A DNA stretch of 64,000 bases from Vibrio sp. Y2-5 (GCF_014596725.1 NZ_JACVEG010000001.1:1013215-1077214); one strand, 5' to 3'. Numbered from the stretch's first letter, positions 10,112 to 20,014 are shown. The notes: generated by a model from the sequence alone, not told the origin. Program-made: numbers and translations.

Positions 10112-10695
10112 ATTTGTAACGCTCCGAATTGCGCCAGCTCATCTGGCGTATTTAAATTGACAAAACACTGTGGCGAATCACTGAAGTCGACGTAGTCAGT
10201 ATGGCAGTCGTTATAAAGCAAGATTATCTTTCTGTCGCCACGCTCTAAGAATGCAGTAAGTTTTGGCAAAACACGTTTATGGTAGAGCGTAAATACAGGC
10301 TGAGAATGCTCTCCATCGTGCGCAACGACAATATCGCTTTCGTCGTTGACTGCCTGACAAAAGCGTTCAACAAGATCATCGGATATTAACGGACTATCAC
10401 AAGGGACAAAACCGACCCAATCCGTCTGTGCATTCACTAAGCCACTGTGAATTCCCCCTAAAGGCCCGGGGAAGCCATTAAAACTGTCGCTAATGACGGT
10501 TCCATAGTGGCGATATTTATCGAGATTGCGATTGGCATTAATCAGGATTTGCGAAGCCTGTGGCTGTAATCGTTCAATGACATGTTCAATTAGCGGTTTG
10601 TTATTAAGCTTAATAAGCCCTTTATCATTTCCACCCATTCGAGTCGCTTGCCCACCGGCAAGAATGACCCAACTAGTTTGAGAGGGAAGTAACAT
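10108..10695 (-). CDS. mobA: Molybdenum cofactor guanylyltransferase
   Basis: A 195-residue enzyme that attaches GMP to molybdopterin to give the guanine dinucleotide form used by DMSO-reductase family enzymes such as formate dehydrogenase. The nucleotide-binding loop is [20 protein letters not shown]; the [10 protein letters not shown] motif holds the metal-binding aspartate. Length matches E. coli MobA. It overlaps the tupC-like gene upstream by 23 bases and mobB-moeA downstream by 4. Confidence 0.93.
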   Translation of the reverse strand: MLLPSQTSWVILAGGQATRMGGNDKGLIKLNNKPLIEHVIERLQPQASQILINANRNLDKYRHYGTVISDSFNGFPGPLGGIHSGLVNAQTDWVGFVPCDSPLISDDLVERFCQAVNDESDIVVAHDGEHSQPVFTLYHKRVLPKLTAFLERGDRKIILLYNDCHTDYVDFSDSPQCFVNLNTPDELAQFGALQI

Positions 10696-11383
10696 TGGTT
10701 CTCTCTTTTTCTGGTTTTACTATGTGTAGCAATGGTGTTTCGATAAGCGTGCAATCATTAATCCACCACTGTTTTTTGCATATTGCAGTTAATGCGTTCG
10801 CTTGATGACTGGTGATAACAAGGCTGGAACCTCGAGCCAACAAATCCTTCGCCATGATAACGAGTCTGTCGATGGATTCCTGGTCGAGTGACGCACTCGG
10901 TTCGTCCATGAGCAAAATAGAAGGATTAAGAATCCATGCTCGAGCCATAGCTACACGCTGCTTCTCCCCGCCAGACAAAACAGAGATATGTTCGTCTGCG
11001 AGAGTTTCTAAACCCACCATACGTAATGCATTTATCACTGTAGAGCGCTTTTCTTTTGCGTTAAGTGAAGAAAATTTAATTCCGTACAGTACGTTTTGAT
11101 AAACGGTAGCATCAAACAGATAGGGTGTTTGATGCAGATAAATAACTTCATGGTGAGCAGATGGATGTATCAATCGCTGCCACCAACGAAATGAGTTTGA
11201 AACACTTCCTGTTGAAGGTTTCTGCAAACCCGCCAAAATTTTAAGTAAGGTTGTTTTTCCGACGCCATTATCACCTTTTAGATAGATAGCATCGTTTGGC
11301 CCAATAGACAGACGATCGATATGGAATAGCACTCGATCTTTAAAACGCATTGATAATTTTTGAGCGCTGAGTGTTATTGTCAT
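10673..11383 (-). CDS. tupC: Tungstate/molybdate ABC transporter ATP-binding protein
   Basis: An ATPase of about 236 residues. Walker A is [16 protein letters not shown], the signature is [16 protein letters not shown], and Walker B is [13 protein letters not shown]. It powers the TupB permease. The frame runs to 11458, but that part overlaps tupB; AAGGAC lies before the ATG at 11383, giving an 8-base gap from tupB. Tungstate specificity is inferred from TupA. Confidence 0.87.
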   Translation of the reverse strand: MTITLSAQKLSMRFKDRVLFHIDRLSIGPNDAIYLKGDNGVGKTTLLKILAGLQKPSTGSVSNSFRWWQRLIHPSAHHEVIYLHQTPYLFDATVYQNVLYGIKFSSLNAKEKRSTVINALRMVGLETLADEHISVLSGGEKQRVAMARAWILNPSILLMDEPSASLDQESIDRLVIMAKDLLARGSSLVITSHQANALTAICKKQWWINDCTLIETPLLHIVKPEKERTNVTSLSN

Positions 11384-11391
11384 TCTTGTCC

Positions 11392-12090
11392 TTACGTTCT
11401 CAAAAAGCCTTTTCCGCGCATTGCGGAAAGTGCAAAATTCAAGGCCAATGCTAAGCATAGTAGCACCATTCCTAATGCAACTCCTTGAGCAAAAGCGCCT
11501 TTACGGCTCTCCATAGCAATTGCGGTCGGGATATTTCGGGTCAAACCCATTATGTTTCCGCCCACCATCATCGAGCAGCCCACTTCAGTGACGATTCTTG
11601 AAAAGCTTGCGATGACGGCCGCCAACAACGGAAAACGTGTTTCCCAGATAATAGTAGCGGCGATCCTTGGTGTTGAAGCCCCTAGAGTCATCGCAGTTTC
11701 GACAGAACGTCGGTCACTGGATTGCAAAGTGCCATGCATCATAGACACCAGAATAGGGAAGCAAATCATCATCTGACCAAGGATCATCGCCTTTTGCGTA
11801 AAAAGTAGAGACCAGTTTCCCATTGGTCCTGAGCGTGACAGTAGCATGTATAAAAGCAAACCAATCACTACTGTTGGAACCGCTTGAAGTGTGTTTATCA
11901 CTGACAGCAGAAGCCATTTTCCGCGAAAGTTGCTGTAAGCAAGCAAAAACGAAAAAAGCATAGCCGGAATTAACACCATACAGATTGCTGATAACGAAAC
12001 GCTGAAGGAGACCGCAACGATCTCCCAAAGTTCAGCGTCAAAATTGATCAGTAATCTCAGTGCGTCTTGAGTAGTCTGCCAGAGGCTCAT
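11392..12090 (-). CDS. tupB: Tungstate ABC transporter permease
   Basis: A 232-residue inner-membrane permease with about five or six helices. The cytoplasmic coupling loop reads VETAMTLGAS, the EAA-type motif that contacts the ATPase. It resembles TupB/ModB-type permeases in size. It is followed 8 bases later by the ATPase gene and lies 9 bases after the binding-protein gene. Confidence 0.88.
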   Translation of the reverse strand: MSLWQTTQDALRLLINFDAELWEIVAVSFSVSLSAICMVLIPAMLFSFLLAYSNFRGKWLLLSVINTLQAVPTVVIGLLLYMLLSRSGPMGNWSLLFTQKAMILGQMMICFPILVSMMHGTLQSSDRRSVETAMTLGASTPRIAATIIWETRFPLLAAVIASFSRIVTEVGCSMMVGGNIMGLTRNIPTAIAMESRKGAFAQGVALGMVLLCLALALNFALSAMRGKGFLRT

Positions 12091-12099
12091 ACACGACCG

Positions 12100-12918
12100 T
12101 TATTTGTCTGCGTTCGCAACAAAAAGTTGTTGTCCATTAAGGGTAAAACTGTTGATTTTCTGTTGTCCTTCTTCAGAAACCAGCCAATCACTAAACGCTT
12201 TGGCACCTTGGTAATTTGTTGCTGGGTAACGTTCATGATTGATGAGAATCACTTGGTATGGGTTAAACAGTTTGTCATCACCTTCAAACACAATTTTAAG
12301 GTCAAGTTTGTTCTGATAGGCGAGCCAAGTGCCGCGGTCTGTAAGCGTATAAGCTTGAAGTTCAGAAGCCATGTTAAGTGTTGGCCCCATTCCTTGACCT
12401 ACCGACTTATAACCACCAAAGTTTGGTTCAATCTTTGCCTGAGCCCAAATACCAAGCTCTTTCTTGTGTGTACCAGAATCATCACCTCGGGAAATGAATG
12501 TCACACCATCTTTAGCAATATGACTAAAAGCATCTAGGATATTTTTTTGTTGCGCGATTTTAGCTGGATCATTGTTAGGGCCAACTAAAACAAAATCGTT
12601 GTACATCAGTTTGCGAGGCAGTACACCGAATCCTTTATCAACAAAGTCTGCTTCTGATTTCGGCGCGTGTGTCATAACCAAATCGACGTCACCGTTTTCA
12701 CCCATTTTTAGCGCTTTACCGGTACCCGTTGCGATGACATCCACTTTGTAGCCTGCTTCTTTTTCAAAAGTTGGCAGAAGGTAGTCTAATAACCCTGAAT
12801 GGTAGGTACTGGTCGTGGTGGCTAAGCGTATACGGTGTGTATCATCAGCGCTTGATGCTGAGTAACTGACTAAAACCAATGACGTTGCTGCAAGAGCAAG
12901 AGTAATCTTATTATTCAT
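12100..12918 (-). CDS. tupA: Tungstate-binding periplasmic protein
   Basis: A 272-residue binding protein. The signal peptide MNNKITLALAATSLVLVSYS is followed by the mature domain beginning IRLATTTSTYHSGLLDYLLP. The TTTS motif is the oxyanion-binding feature I associate with TupA rather than ModA. Later VDLVMTHAPKSE and ISRGDDSGTHKKE complete the PBP-like fold. The frame runs to 13074, but the upstream part covers the promoter elements described at 13016-13031; ATG 12918 gives a normal signal peptide. High-affinity tungstate uptake is inferred; molybdate may also bind. Confidence 0.88.
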   Translation of the reverse strand: MNNKITLALAATSLVLVSYSASSADDTHRIRLATTTSTYHSGLLDYLLPTFEKEAGYKVDVIATGTGKALKMGENGDVDLVMTHAPKSEADFVDKGFGVLPRKLMYNDFVLVGPNNDPAKIAQQKNILDAFSHIAKDGVTFISRGDDSGTHKKELGIWAQAKIEPNFGGYKSVGQGMGPTLNMASELQAYTLTDRGTWLAYQNKLDLKIVFEGDDKLFNPYQVILINHERYPATNYQGAKAFSDWLVSEEGQQKINSFTLNGQQLFVANADK

Positions 12919-13015
12919 TTTGAAATCCATTTTAATTGTAATTGTGGGCTGAGCTAGATTGATTGCTAATCTACCTACAAGCGATGAATGAATCGCCTTA
13001 TAGCACACCAGACAT

Positions 13016-13031
13016 AGCAAACTAGATGCCA
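13016..13031 (-). promoter_or_regulatory. Sigma54 (-24/-12) promoter of the tup-mob operon
   Basis: On the minus strand the sequence is TGGCATCTAGTTTGCT. GG and GC are ten bases apart, as the consensus TGGCACG-N4-TTGCW requires; only two of the conserved positions differ. Transcription would start near 13004, about 86 bases before the tupA ATG. Two candidate activator sites lie upstream. Confidence 0.72.
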
Positions 13032-13113
13032 AAATTAAAGCTAGGCTTTTTGTGTGGGAAATAGACAATATCATGATTATTCTTACAAAATTAGGCGATA
13101 GCGCACATTTGTA

Positions 13114-13128
13114 GGGACAAAATGTCTC
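13114..13128. promoter_or_regulatory. Candidate enhancer site 1 for the sigma54 response regulator (tup side)
   Basis: GGGACAAAATGTCTC is a near-perfect palindrome centred 90 bases upstream of the tup -24 element. Fourteen of 15 bases are the same as the site at 22291-22305 before the polyferredoxin gene. It sits between tupA and the response regulator gene, so it could also autoregulate the latter. Confidence 0.65.
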
Positions 13129-13158
13129 AATAAGGACACATCGGTAGTATGGTTATGT

Positions 13159-13173
13159 GAGTCGTTATGTCCT
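13159..13173. promoter_or_regulatory. Candidate enhancer site 2 (weaker copy)
   Basis: GAGTCGTTATGTCCT, read on the minus strand, matches the palindrome at 13114 in 11 of 15 positions, 45 bases away. Paired enhancer sites are usual for NtrC-type regulators. It ends 23 bases before the response regulator start codon and could also repress it. Confidence 0.4.
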
Positions 13174-13196
13174 AATGAATTATCTTTGAGAAACTC

Positions 13197-14651
13197 ATGA
13201 GCAATACTATAGATTCAAAGCAAGCTCCTTTATATCAGGCGTTTTCGGTTCTTGTTGTCGACGACGAAATAGGCATGCAGGCCATTTTGAAAAAAGCCTT
13301 AAGCAAATGGTTTTCTAAAGTGGATTGTGCGAACTCTATTGAAGAAGCGGAATCACTGCGTACGGCGAATCACTACGATTTAATCATTCTGGATATCAAT
13401 TTACCCGGTCGATCCGGTATTGAATGGGAAGAAGCCTTTAGCGACGAATATCATAAAGCTGAAGTGATCTTTATGACTGGTTATGCCGACTTGGAAACCG
13501 CGATTAGAGCGCTAAAACTCGGTGCGTCAGATTTCATTCTCAAACCCTTCAATTTAGAGCAGATGATGCAGGCTGTTAAGCGCTGTATGGACAAATGCTT
13601 AAGTGCCCGCATGCAATATGCGTTAAAGCATGACTTCGAGCGCCACACTACAAGTCAAATTATTGGTCAGTCAGACAAAACGAAACAACTCAAGCAGTTA
13701 ATCTTACAGTTTGCCCCCTCAAGAGCCTCTGTATTGATTGAAGGTGAATCTGGAACAGGTAAAGAACTGGTAGCACGAGGTATTCACGAGGCCAGTGGAC
13801 GCAAAGGTCCATTTGTTCCCGTTAACTGTGGTGCCATTGCTCCAGAATTACTAGAAAGTGAACTGTTTGGCCACACGTCTGGAGCGTTTACTGGCGCGAA
13901 GAAAAGTCGTGAAGGTCTATTCAGAGTTGCTAATGGTGGCACTCTGTTTCTCGATGAGATCGGAGAGATGCCTTTAACCATGCAATCTTCTCTGCTACGA
14001 GTTTTAGAACAACGAGCGATTCGTCCCGTAGGTTCTGAAAAAGAGATCAATGTCGATGTACGAATCGTTGCCGCAACTAACCGCAATTTGCAAAAAGAAG
14101 TCGAACATGGCCGATTCCGCAGCGATCTTTATTACCGTCTCAACGTACTAAAAATTGATGTTACTCCTTTACGTGATCGTAAGAGCGACTTAAGAGAACT
14201 GGTGCCATTTTTTACTCAAAAACTGTGTAACGAACTTGCAGTGCCAGTACCTAAATGGGCGCACGAAGATATTAGCGCAATGAATGATTACGATTGGCCG
14301 GGTAATATCCGAGAACTAAAGAACCTGATAGAGCGCTGCATATTACTGGGTAAACCTCTTGCGCATTATTGGCGAGAAATGAATGGAATTGCTCAACCAA
14401 CCAATATTTCAGTGACGGTGTCACATGTTGCAGGTGTGCCTGAGTACATTGATAACAAAAAAAATGATCTGGCTGCGGGCTATCCTAATGCTTGGACACT
14501 CAAGGACGTCGAGCGTGCGCATATTGAGCAACTGGTTGATTTTCATGATGGTAATAAATCAGCTGCCGCAAGAGATTTGGGTGTAGCAAGGAAGACATTA
14601 GAGCGTAAGTACAAAGAGTGGGAAAGCGAAGGTACTGAAAATGTGGAATGA
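13197..14651 (+). CDS. NtrC-family sigma54-dependent response regulator
   Basis: A 484-residue activator. The receiver domain (about 15-130) has VLVVDDE, the phosphoacceptor aspartate in IILDINLPG, and the lysine in ILKPF. The AAA+ domain has the P-loop GESGTGKE, the sigma54-contact loop GAFTGAKK, GTLFLDEIGEMP and RFRSDLYYRLNV. A C-terminal Fis-type helix-turn-helix reads GNKSAAARDLGVARKTLERK. The stop overlaps the start of the kinase gene by 11 bases. Placed beside tupABC and near the formate dehydrogenase genes, with shared palindromes before both, it is the likely activator of these operons. Confidence 0.93.
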   Translation: MSNTIDSKQAPLYQAFSVLVVDDEIGMQAILKKALSKWFSKVDCANSIEEAESLRTANHYDLIILDINLPGRSGIEWEEAFSDEYHKAEVIFMTGYADLETAIRALKLGASDFILKPFNLEQMMQAVKRCMDKCLSARMQYALKHDFERHTTSQIIGQSDKTKQLKQLILQFAPSRASVLIEGESGTGKELVARGIHEASGRKGPFVPVNCGAIAPELLESELFGHTSGAFTGAKKSREGLFRVANGGTLFLDEIGEMPLTMQSSLLRVLEQRAIRPVGSEKEINVDVRIVAATNRNLQKEVEHGRFRSDLYYRLNVLKIDVTPLRDRKSDLRELVPFFTQKLCNELAVPVPKWAHEDISAMNDYDWPGNIRELKNLIERCILLGKPLAHYWREMNGIAQPTNISVTVSHVAGVPEYIDNKKNDLAAGYPNAWTLKDVERAHIEQLVDFHDGNKSAAARDLGVARKTLERKYKEWESEGTENVE

Positions 14652-16671
14652 TTTTCCACTGTGGCGTAAATGGAAACATCGCTTCCAGACGATGGTTCGC
14701 TATCGTCTTTTGATCCTGACTTCAGTCCCCATAGCTTTCACTTTACTTGCGTTGATTGCGATTTCAATTTACTGGTCTCTTCATTACACATGGCAAAGTA
14801 CACTTGTTGATGTTGCTGAAAGATTGAGTGTTGCAAACAAATCAATTTCAATTCAACAACAGAATCAAGCAGACCGGATTCAGGCACTTGCGGACTCTTA
14901 TGAATTTCAGGTGCGTTTGAACCAACAATCAGTGAGTTCGGTTGAAACTTGGGTAAAAAGCCAGAAACAACGTTATCAACTCGATTTCCTGGCTTTTAAG
15001 CCCGTCAGGACGTTAGAGAACAAAGCCTACTATGACGAGTTGAGTCGTAAAAAGACCTTTTTTGATGTGCTGGATGGTCAAACGCTACAAGAGTTAGAAC
15101 CCCATTTGGCACAACGCGCAAAAGTGAAAGTGTTGAACGGTGATGATGTAGAAAGCAGAGGATTAGTCAGCCGTTCGGTAATAACGGTGTACGACAGTGC
15201 CAACAAAGCGATTGGCTTTCTTGATGGTGGTGAGCTACTGAACAACAGTAGTGGATTGATCGACGAGATTCGCGATATTGTTTACCCGTATACTGACGAT
15301 AAGTCCAAGCCAATGGGTACCGTTACTTTATTTTTAGACGACCTACGCGTCAGCACCAACGTGCCTCTCGATAGTGAGGAAAGAGAAGGGCGTGCAATAG
15401 GCACCCGAGTATCTAACGAAGTAAAGCATTCTGTTCTTGGTAGTGGCGAAAATTGGATTGACCGAGCATATGTTTATGATGCTTGGTATATCACTGCTTA
15501 TCAGCCGATCCGCAATCACAACAATCAAGTCATCGGCATGCTATATACCGGCTATTTAATGTGGCCGCTTGTCAAAACTTATCTTACTAACATTTTTGAA
15601 ATCGCGGTGACGACCTTAATACTGCTGGCGGTATCAAGTCTGTTTGTCTATCGCGGGTCTCGCGATCTTTTCCGCCCCATTGAGCGTATACATCGCGTAG
15701 TGAAGCTTGTTCAGTTGGGTAAAAACCAGCGTATTGGTCCACTTGGTTTAGATGAAAAGCATGAGTTAGCACAACTGGCAAAGCAGTTTGACAACATGCT
15801 TGATCTACTTCAGCAGCGAAATGATGAAATTCAGAATGCAGCTTACGAACTGGAAGAAAAAGTTCACTCTAGAACGACCAAGCTGAGAGAAAAAACCGAA
15901 CAACTAGAACACCATATTGAACTGCTGCACACCACGCGCGACAAATTGATTGTGCATGAAAAACTGGCTGCTCTGGGTGAATTGACCGCGGGGATCGCCC
16001 ACGAAATCAATAACCCAACAGCAGTGATCTTAGGTAACACTGAGTTAATTCAATTTGAATTAGGTGAAGACGGCGCTCGTATTGAAGAAGAGATTCAGGC
16101 GATTTTGGAACAGGTGGATAGAATCCGAAATATTACTCGCAGTTTGCTTCAATATAGCCGACAAGGTGGCGTGCAAGATGAAATTACCTGGCAGCACGTC
16201 AACCCAATCATTGAAGAAAGTATCACACTGGTCAAAACTGGCGCTAAAAAGCGAGATATAGAGTTTGTTGTTGATCTTAACGCTCGTAAATCCGTCGAAG
16301 TTAATCGCCATCTGCTGTTGCAGATTCTGGTTAACTTGCAGATGAATGCTATCCACGCTATGAACGGTAAAGGCAAACTGACGATACAAAGCCAAGATTG
16401 GATTGAAGACGATCGCTGTGCTGGCGCTATCATAACGATTGAAGATCAAGGTTGCGGCATTAAGCCAGAAAATCTTAAACGTATTTTTGACCCGTTTTAT
16501 ACCACTAAGCGTGATGGTACCGGGTTAGGCTTATCTGTATCTCAAAGTATGCTCAGTCAAACCGGTGGTGAGATCAGAGTGCAGTCAGAAGTCGGTAAGG
16601 GCAGTGTGTTCAGTGTTTTCCTGCCTGTAAAAGTAGAAACAGACCAGATCATCGCTAAATCAGTCTCTTAA
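14641..16671 (+). CDS. Membrane sensor histidine kinase partner of the sigma54 regulator
   Basis: A 676-residue sensor. A first membrane helix lies near residues 20-45. A periplasmic sensor of about 280 residues looks like a double Cache domain (GRAIGTRVSNEV, then WYITAYQPIRNHNNQVIGML). A second helix, HAMP region and coiled coil follow. The kinase core has GELTAGIAHEINNPTAVILG with the phospho-histidine, an N box, and GTGLGLSVSQSM. The ligand is unknown; formate, an oxyanion or an envelope signal are guesses. Translation is coupled to the regulator gene. Confidence 0.9.
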   Translation: MWNDFPLWRKWKHRFQTMVRYRLLILTSVPIAFTLLALIAISIYWSLHYTWQSTLVDVAERLSVANKSISIQQQNQADRIQALADSYEFQVRLNQQSVSSVETWVKSQKQRYQLDFLAFKPVRTLENKAYYDELSRKKTFFDVLDGQTLQELEPHLAQRAKVKVLNGDDVESRGLVSRSVITVYDSANKAIGFLDGGELLNNSSGLIDEIRDIVYPYTDDKSKPMGTVTLFLDDLRVSTNVPLDSEEREGRAIGTRVSNEVKHSVLGSGENWIDRAYVYDAWYITAYQPIRNHNNQVIGMLYTGYLMWPLVKTYLTNIFEIAVTTLILLAVSSLFVYRGSRDLFRPIERIHRVVKLVQLGKNQRIGPLGLDEKHELAQLAKQFDNMLDLLQQRNDEIQNAAYELEEKVHSRTTKLREKTEQLEHHIELLHTTRDKLIVHEKLAALGELTAGIAHEINNPTAVILGNTELIQFELGEDGARIEEEIQAILEQVDRIRNITRSLLQYSRQGGVQDEITWQHVNPIIEESITLVKTGAKKRDIEFVVDLNARKSVEVNRHLLLQILVNLQMNAIHAMNGKGKLTIQSQDWIEDDRCAGAIITIEDQGCGIKPENLKRIFDPFYTTKRDGTGLGLSVSQSMLSQTGGEIRVQSEVGKGSVFSVFLPVKVETDQIIAKSVS

Positions 16672-16682
16672 TGTCGATAAAG

Positions 16683-16714
16683 CAAAATGCCTCGATACGG
16701 AGGCATTTTGTTAT
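16683..16714 (+). terminator. Intrinsic terminator between convergent kinase and mscS-like genes
   Basis: CAAAATGCCTC pairs with GAGGCATTTTG around a 6-base loop, with T-rich sequence after it; usable in either direction. Confidence 0.8.
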
Positions 16715-16750
16715 CAGTCTAAAACTAGCGTTTCAAATAGTAGCGAAGAT

Positions 16751-17650
16751 CTATTGTGCGTGAATCGCAATTTTCGGTGGTTTAATCCCGTGTTGTTTGA
16801 ATTCATCCATGACCCGCAAAGTAATATCTGTCTCAAACAACTTCTCATACGCTGTATCGACCACATAAGCTTTACAGGTTAACTGAACCGCCAAATAATT
16901 ATCGGTAATGGTTTGTTTCACCAATACAGTTACCGGTTTAGGTAAATGAATATATCGGCTGGAAGAGGCGGCCTCTTGGATAAGATTGCGCGCTAAAACG
17001 ATGTCTTCGTCCATACCAACATAAAAAGGAATCACCACCTGCATATCAAGGGCACCATAATTACCACTGACGGCTACTTCGTTTAAGAACTTGTTGTTTG
17101 GGATGGTAATGATGTCGTCTGACAGAGTACGCATACGGACAGAACGCAAGCCAATGGTGATGATATCGCCATAATGCCCTTCAAATGTGACACGGTCACC
17201 AACCTGAAACGGGCGGTCTATCATAACCGTCATCCCTGCGATAAACGATGCTGCCAAGTCTTTTAGAGCAAAGCCGACGGACACCGCTAACGTACCACCA
17301 ATCAAAGCCAGAATATGGTCATTGATCCTGAAACTAAGGACAAACACCACCACACCAGCGCCCATGTAAATAAAGAACTGGAGAAACGATTGGAGCTTTT
17401 GCAGCAACATTCGATATTGCGCAAACTGACTGCCAATTGTCTCAACTAATGAGCTCATGAACTTCAGCAACAGCCAAGTGGCAGCAATGATTAGGATAGA
17501 GAATAGTACGCCGCTCCATCGGACTAAGCTGGCGATCTGTTGAAAGCTCTCGGCACTGACGGACTCTTCCGTCGCATAACTTGGTAATGCAAGACAGAGT
17601 AAAGCCAAAGCAATAAAACGTGAATACATGTGAGTAGTACTTTTCTTCAT
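16751..17650 (-). CDS. MscS-family mechanosensitive channel
   Basis: A 299-residue small-conductance mechanosensitive channel. A signal-like N-terminus (LALLCLALPSYA) precedes three membrane helices. The pore helix region has GGTLAVSVGFALKDLAASFIAG, followed by the beta domain with PFQVGDRVTFEGHYGDIITIGLRSVRMRT, typical of MscS. It starts 3 bases after the stop of the large ATPase gene, so the two are surely co-translated. It would release solutes under hypo-osmotic tension. Confidence 0.88.
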   Translation of the reverse strand: MKKSTTHMYSRFIALALLCLALPSYATEESVSAESFQQIASLVRWSGVLFSILIIAATWLLLKFMSSLVETIGSQFAQYRMLLQKLQSFLQFFIYMGAGVVVFVLSFRINDHILALIGGTLAVSVGFALKDLAASFIAGMTVMIDRPFQVGDRVTFEGHYGDIITIGLRSVRMRTLSDDIITIPNNKFLNEVAVSGNYGALDMQVVIPFYVGMDEDIVLARNLIQEAASSSRYIHLPKPVTVLVKQTITDNYLAVQLTCKAYVVDTAYEKLFETDITLRVMDEFKQHGIKPPKIAIHAQ

Positions 17651-17653
17651 TGT

Positions 17654-20014
17654 TTATTTCACCAGTAGATGTTGGCGATCGAGAACGTTGGTAATCGTGC
17701 GATACCAGTGATCAGACACACGAGCTTTATCTTCCGCCCATTCCAGATATCCACGACTTTGGAAATAACGCACGATACCGATGACTTCAGCAATACTTAG
17801 CTGAGTGCACTTGGACAACTCTTCACTCGAAGCCACCTCAAGCTGCACAATAGACCGTAGAACTGCCAACATAGGTTTGGGCATCTGCTCCAGATCTTGC
17901 GAGTCGGGAACATGGAACAAATTGACATTAACTACTCCCGTTTCTTTATTGCGGTTCAAAGAACGGCGGAAGAAACGCAACGCAACGGTAGGGTTCCCGT
18001 CGGAGTAGTGCCAAAGAATACGGTAGAAGCCTTGTTTTGCGCGTTCGTCATCGCTGGAATCATCTTGATCCCACTGACGAGGTACAACAAGCCCTTCAAA
18101 ACTTACAGGTGATTCAATCTCTTTATTAATCCGACTATCGAGTAGCTTAACCATCTGCTTTTCATTCCAGCGAGGAAGAACCGTAACCCAGTCAAACAAC
18201 AAACGTTCGCCACGTGCTCTATCAACAAAGCGCCAGTTCGACTTCTCAATGGCCATAATCACGCGGTGATTTTTCTTAGAGCGACGAAGTAGGTTGGTGA
18301 GCTTCATTAAACTGTTTAATCCACCGACCATAGGTTTCACCAGACGTTGAGCGTTATCTATTGCAATTAGATAGGTTTGCTCGCTCTTACGTAAATAGGA
18401 GAGGATTTGAATCTCTGACGAATCGGCATCTAAACCTAAACTTAACGCCAGCAGTTCCAGTAGTTCTGTGTAGCCAGAATAAGGGCAGTTCAGATACAAA
18501 GGTTCGGCGTTTTTGACCTTATGCAGCAAGGTATAAAGCAAAGTCGTGGTACCGATACCCCGTTCACCAGTAACGACGCAGATTGCCGGACTGTCAGTCA
18601 GTAAGTAGCGGGATAACTGCTTTATTTCGTCAGCGGCATAATCAATCAGTTCGCTATCCATAGACCCCGGTAGAATGTACTCAAAGGCTTCATCACCTTT
18701 GATACGCACGTGGTTATGGTCAGAAGTAATACTTTCATTCTGCTTGGCCACTTCAATTCTAAACAGATAAGCAAGAGCCTGACTAAAGAAGGTGTAGTTT
18801 GAAAGCGCTGCAATAAGCCGGTATTGCAACGTATGCATTAACAGCCACGCTAGAGTAATGGTGGTAGCGAACACTCTGACAGCGAACGAATCTTTCTTAC
18901 TGATGGTCCAGTTAACCCAAAGCGGTCTGTCTGAGGCTTTTTCTGCATACGCAAAAATACGTTCGCGCCACAGATTTAGCACCGACACGATCATGACAAA
19001 GAACCATGCATACATGGTATTGAGAATCCAGTAGTAGATGGTTCCTTTACCCAATGTGCGCATCGAAAGTTGAAGAATCACACCCGTAATGATCACCGTC
19101 CAAACAATACGGCGAATAGTGCTGAGTCTTAACGCCATTAGCGCTTTATTCGAGGTATGGCTGGTTCTGTAGGTAAATTCCAGAATCAAGCTGACTGCGA
19201 TAGAACCGCCCCAAATCCACCAAATGAAAATTTCGAGATAGACGAGGTGCTGTAAACTCTTAATTTCAGCAAGGACTTGCAGTGAGAAAGTAATCGCAAC
19301 TAACCAAGCGATAGCTTTATTAGCTTTGCTGGCATACCAGACAATGCGTGCCCAAAGCGAAGGTTCTGATTTATCTTTTAAATAGGTATTGCGAAACAGC
19401 TCAATGAGTCGTCTGCTGTGTGTTAGCCACCATACCAATAAAAAGTAGATAAACAGCACCTTACACACTGACCAGATAAAAGGTACAGGTGAAATTAACA
19501 AGTCATCGAAGAGTGATTGGAAACTACGAATCTGAAAATAAAACAGGTATTCGGCACTCAGTTGAGCAACTTTCCATTCCTGTTTGAATTGGAGTACTCC
19601 TGTCGGGCCAAATCCAGTCACTTCAGCACGAATTTGTTCATCAGCTAAACGAAGTAACTGCTGTTTTGAATGAGTTAAACTCACCTGAGTAAGATAGGAT
19701 TGTTCTAAGTTAAACCAATTGAAGTCATCATTTTGATTACGATAGGCGACCAAAGCCTGTGAGAAATCAGTAATGTTATTCGATTGAAGAGATAACGTTG
19801 AGCGTAACAGGTTGGCGACTTGAACATATTCATTTTGGGTCATGAATAGAGAGTCTGGAAGTTCCTTTATCTGCTGCTCAATTTCTAAAGCACTGTTGTT
19901 TGCTGTAGGCGTGGTATTGATATCATTAATATCCCATTCGGCATGGGCTATTTGTCCATTCACTAACCAAAATATCAAAAAAAGACGTAACAGAATTTGC
20001 ATATGCGTTGTCAT
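17654..20014 (-). CDS. Large membrane protein with P-loop ATPase and winged-helix-like C-terminus
   Basis: A 786-residue protein I do not recognise by name. Visible parts in order are a signal peptide ending at about AHA, a periplasmic helical domain to about residue 170, several membrane helices up to about residue 420, a P-loop near residue 480 (VVTGERGIGTTTLLYTL), a Walker B-like strand TYLIAIDNAQRL and a sensor-like RRSKKNHRVIMAI. The C-terminal segment (EELSKCTQLSIAEVIGIVRYF) looks like a winged helix. It resembles STAND or ExeA-like AAA proteins tethered to the membrane. Its fixed pairing with MscS suggests control of, or signalling from, that channel. Confidence 0.75.
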   Translation of the reverse strand: MTTHMQILLRLFLIFWLVNGQIAHAEWDINDINTTPTANNSALEIEQQIKELPDSLFMTQNEYVQVANLLRSTLSLQSNNITDFSQALVAYRNQNDDFNWFNLEQSYLTQVSLTHSKQQLLRLADEQIRAEVTGFGPTGVLQFKQEWKVAQLSAEYLFYFQIRSFQSLFDDLLISPVPFIWSVCKVLFIYFLLVWWLTHSRRLIELFRNTYLKDKSEPSLWARIVWYASKANKAIAWLVAITFSLQVLAEIKSLQHLVYLEIFIWWIWGGSIAVSLILEFTYRTSHTSNKALMALRLSTIRRIVWTVIITGVILQLSMRTLGKGTIYYWILNTMYAWFFVMIVSVLNLWRERIFAYAEKASDRPLWVNWTISKKDSFAVRVFATTITLAWLLMHTLQYRLIAALSNYTFFSQALAYLFRIEVAKQNESITSDHNHVRIKGDEAFEYILPGSMDSELIDYAADEIKQLSRYLLTDSPAICVVTGERGIGTTTLLYTLLHKVKNAEPLYLNCPYSGYTELLELLALSLGLDADSSEIQILSYLRKSEQTYLIAIDNAQRLVKPMVGGLNSLMKLTNLLRRSKKNHRVIMAIEKSNWRFVDRARGERLLFDWVTVLPRWNEKQMVKLLDSRINKEIESPVSFEGLVVPRQWDQDDSSDDERAKQGFYRILWHYSDGNPTVALRFFRRSLNRNKETGVVNVNLFHVPDSQDLEQMPKPMLAVLRSIVQLEVASSEELSKCTQLSIAEVIGIVRYFQSRGYLEWAEDKARVSDHWYRTITNVLDRQHLLVK

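Noticed and set aside
12067..12537. 156-codon plus-strand frame opposite tupA/tupB
   Set aside because: Antisense to two confident genes, and composition is unlike a real protein.
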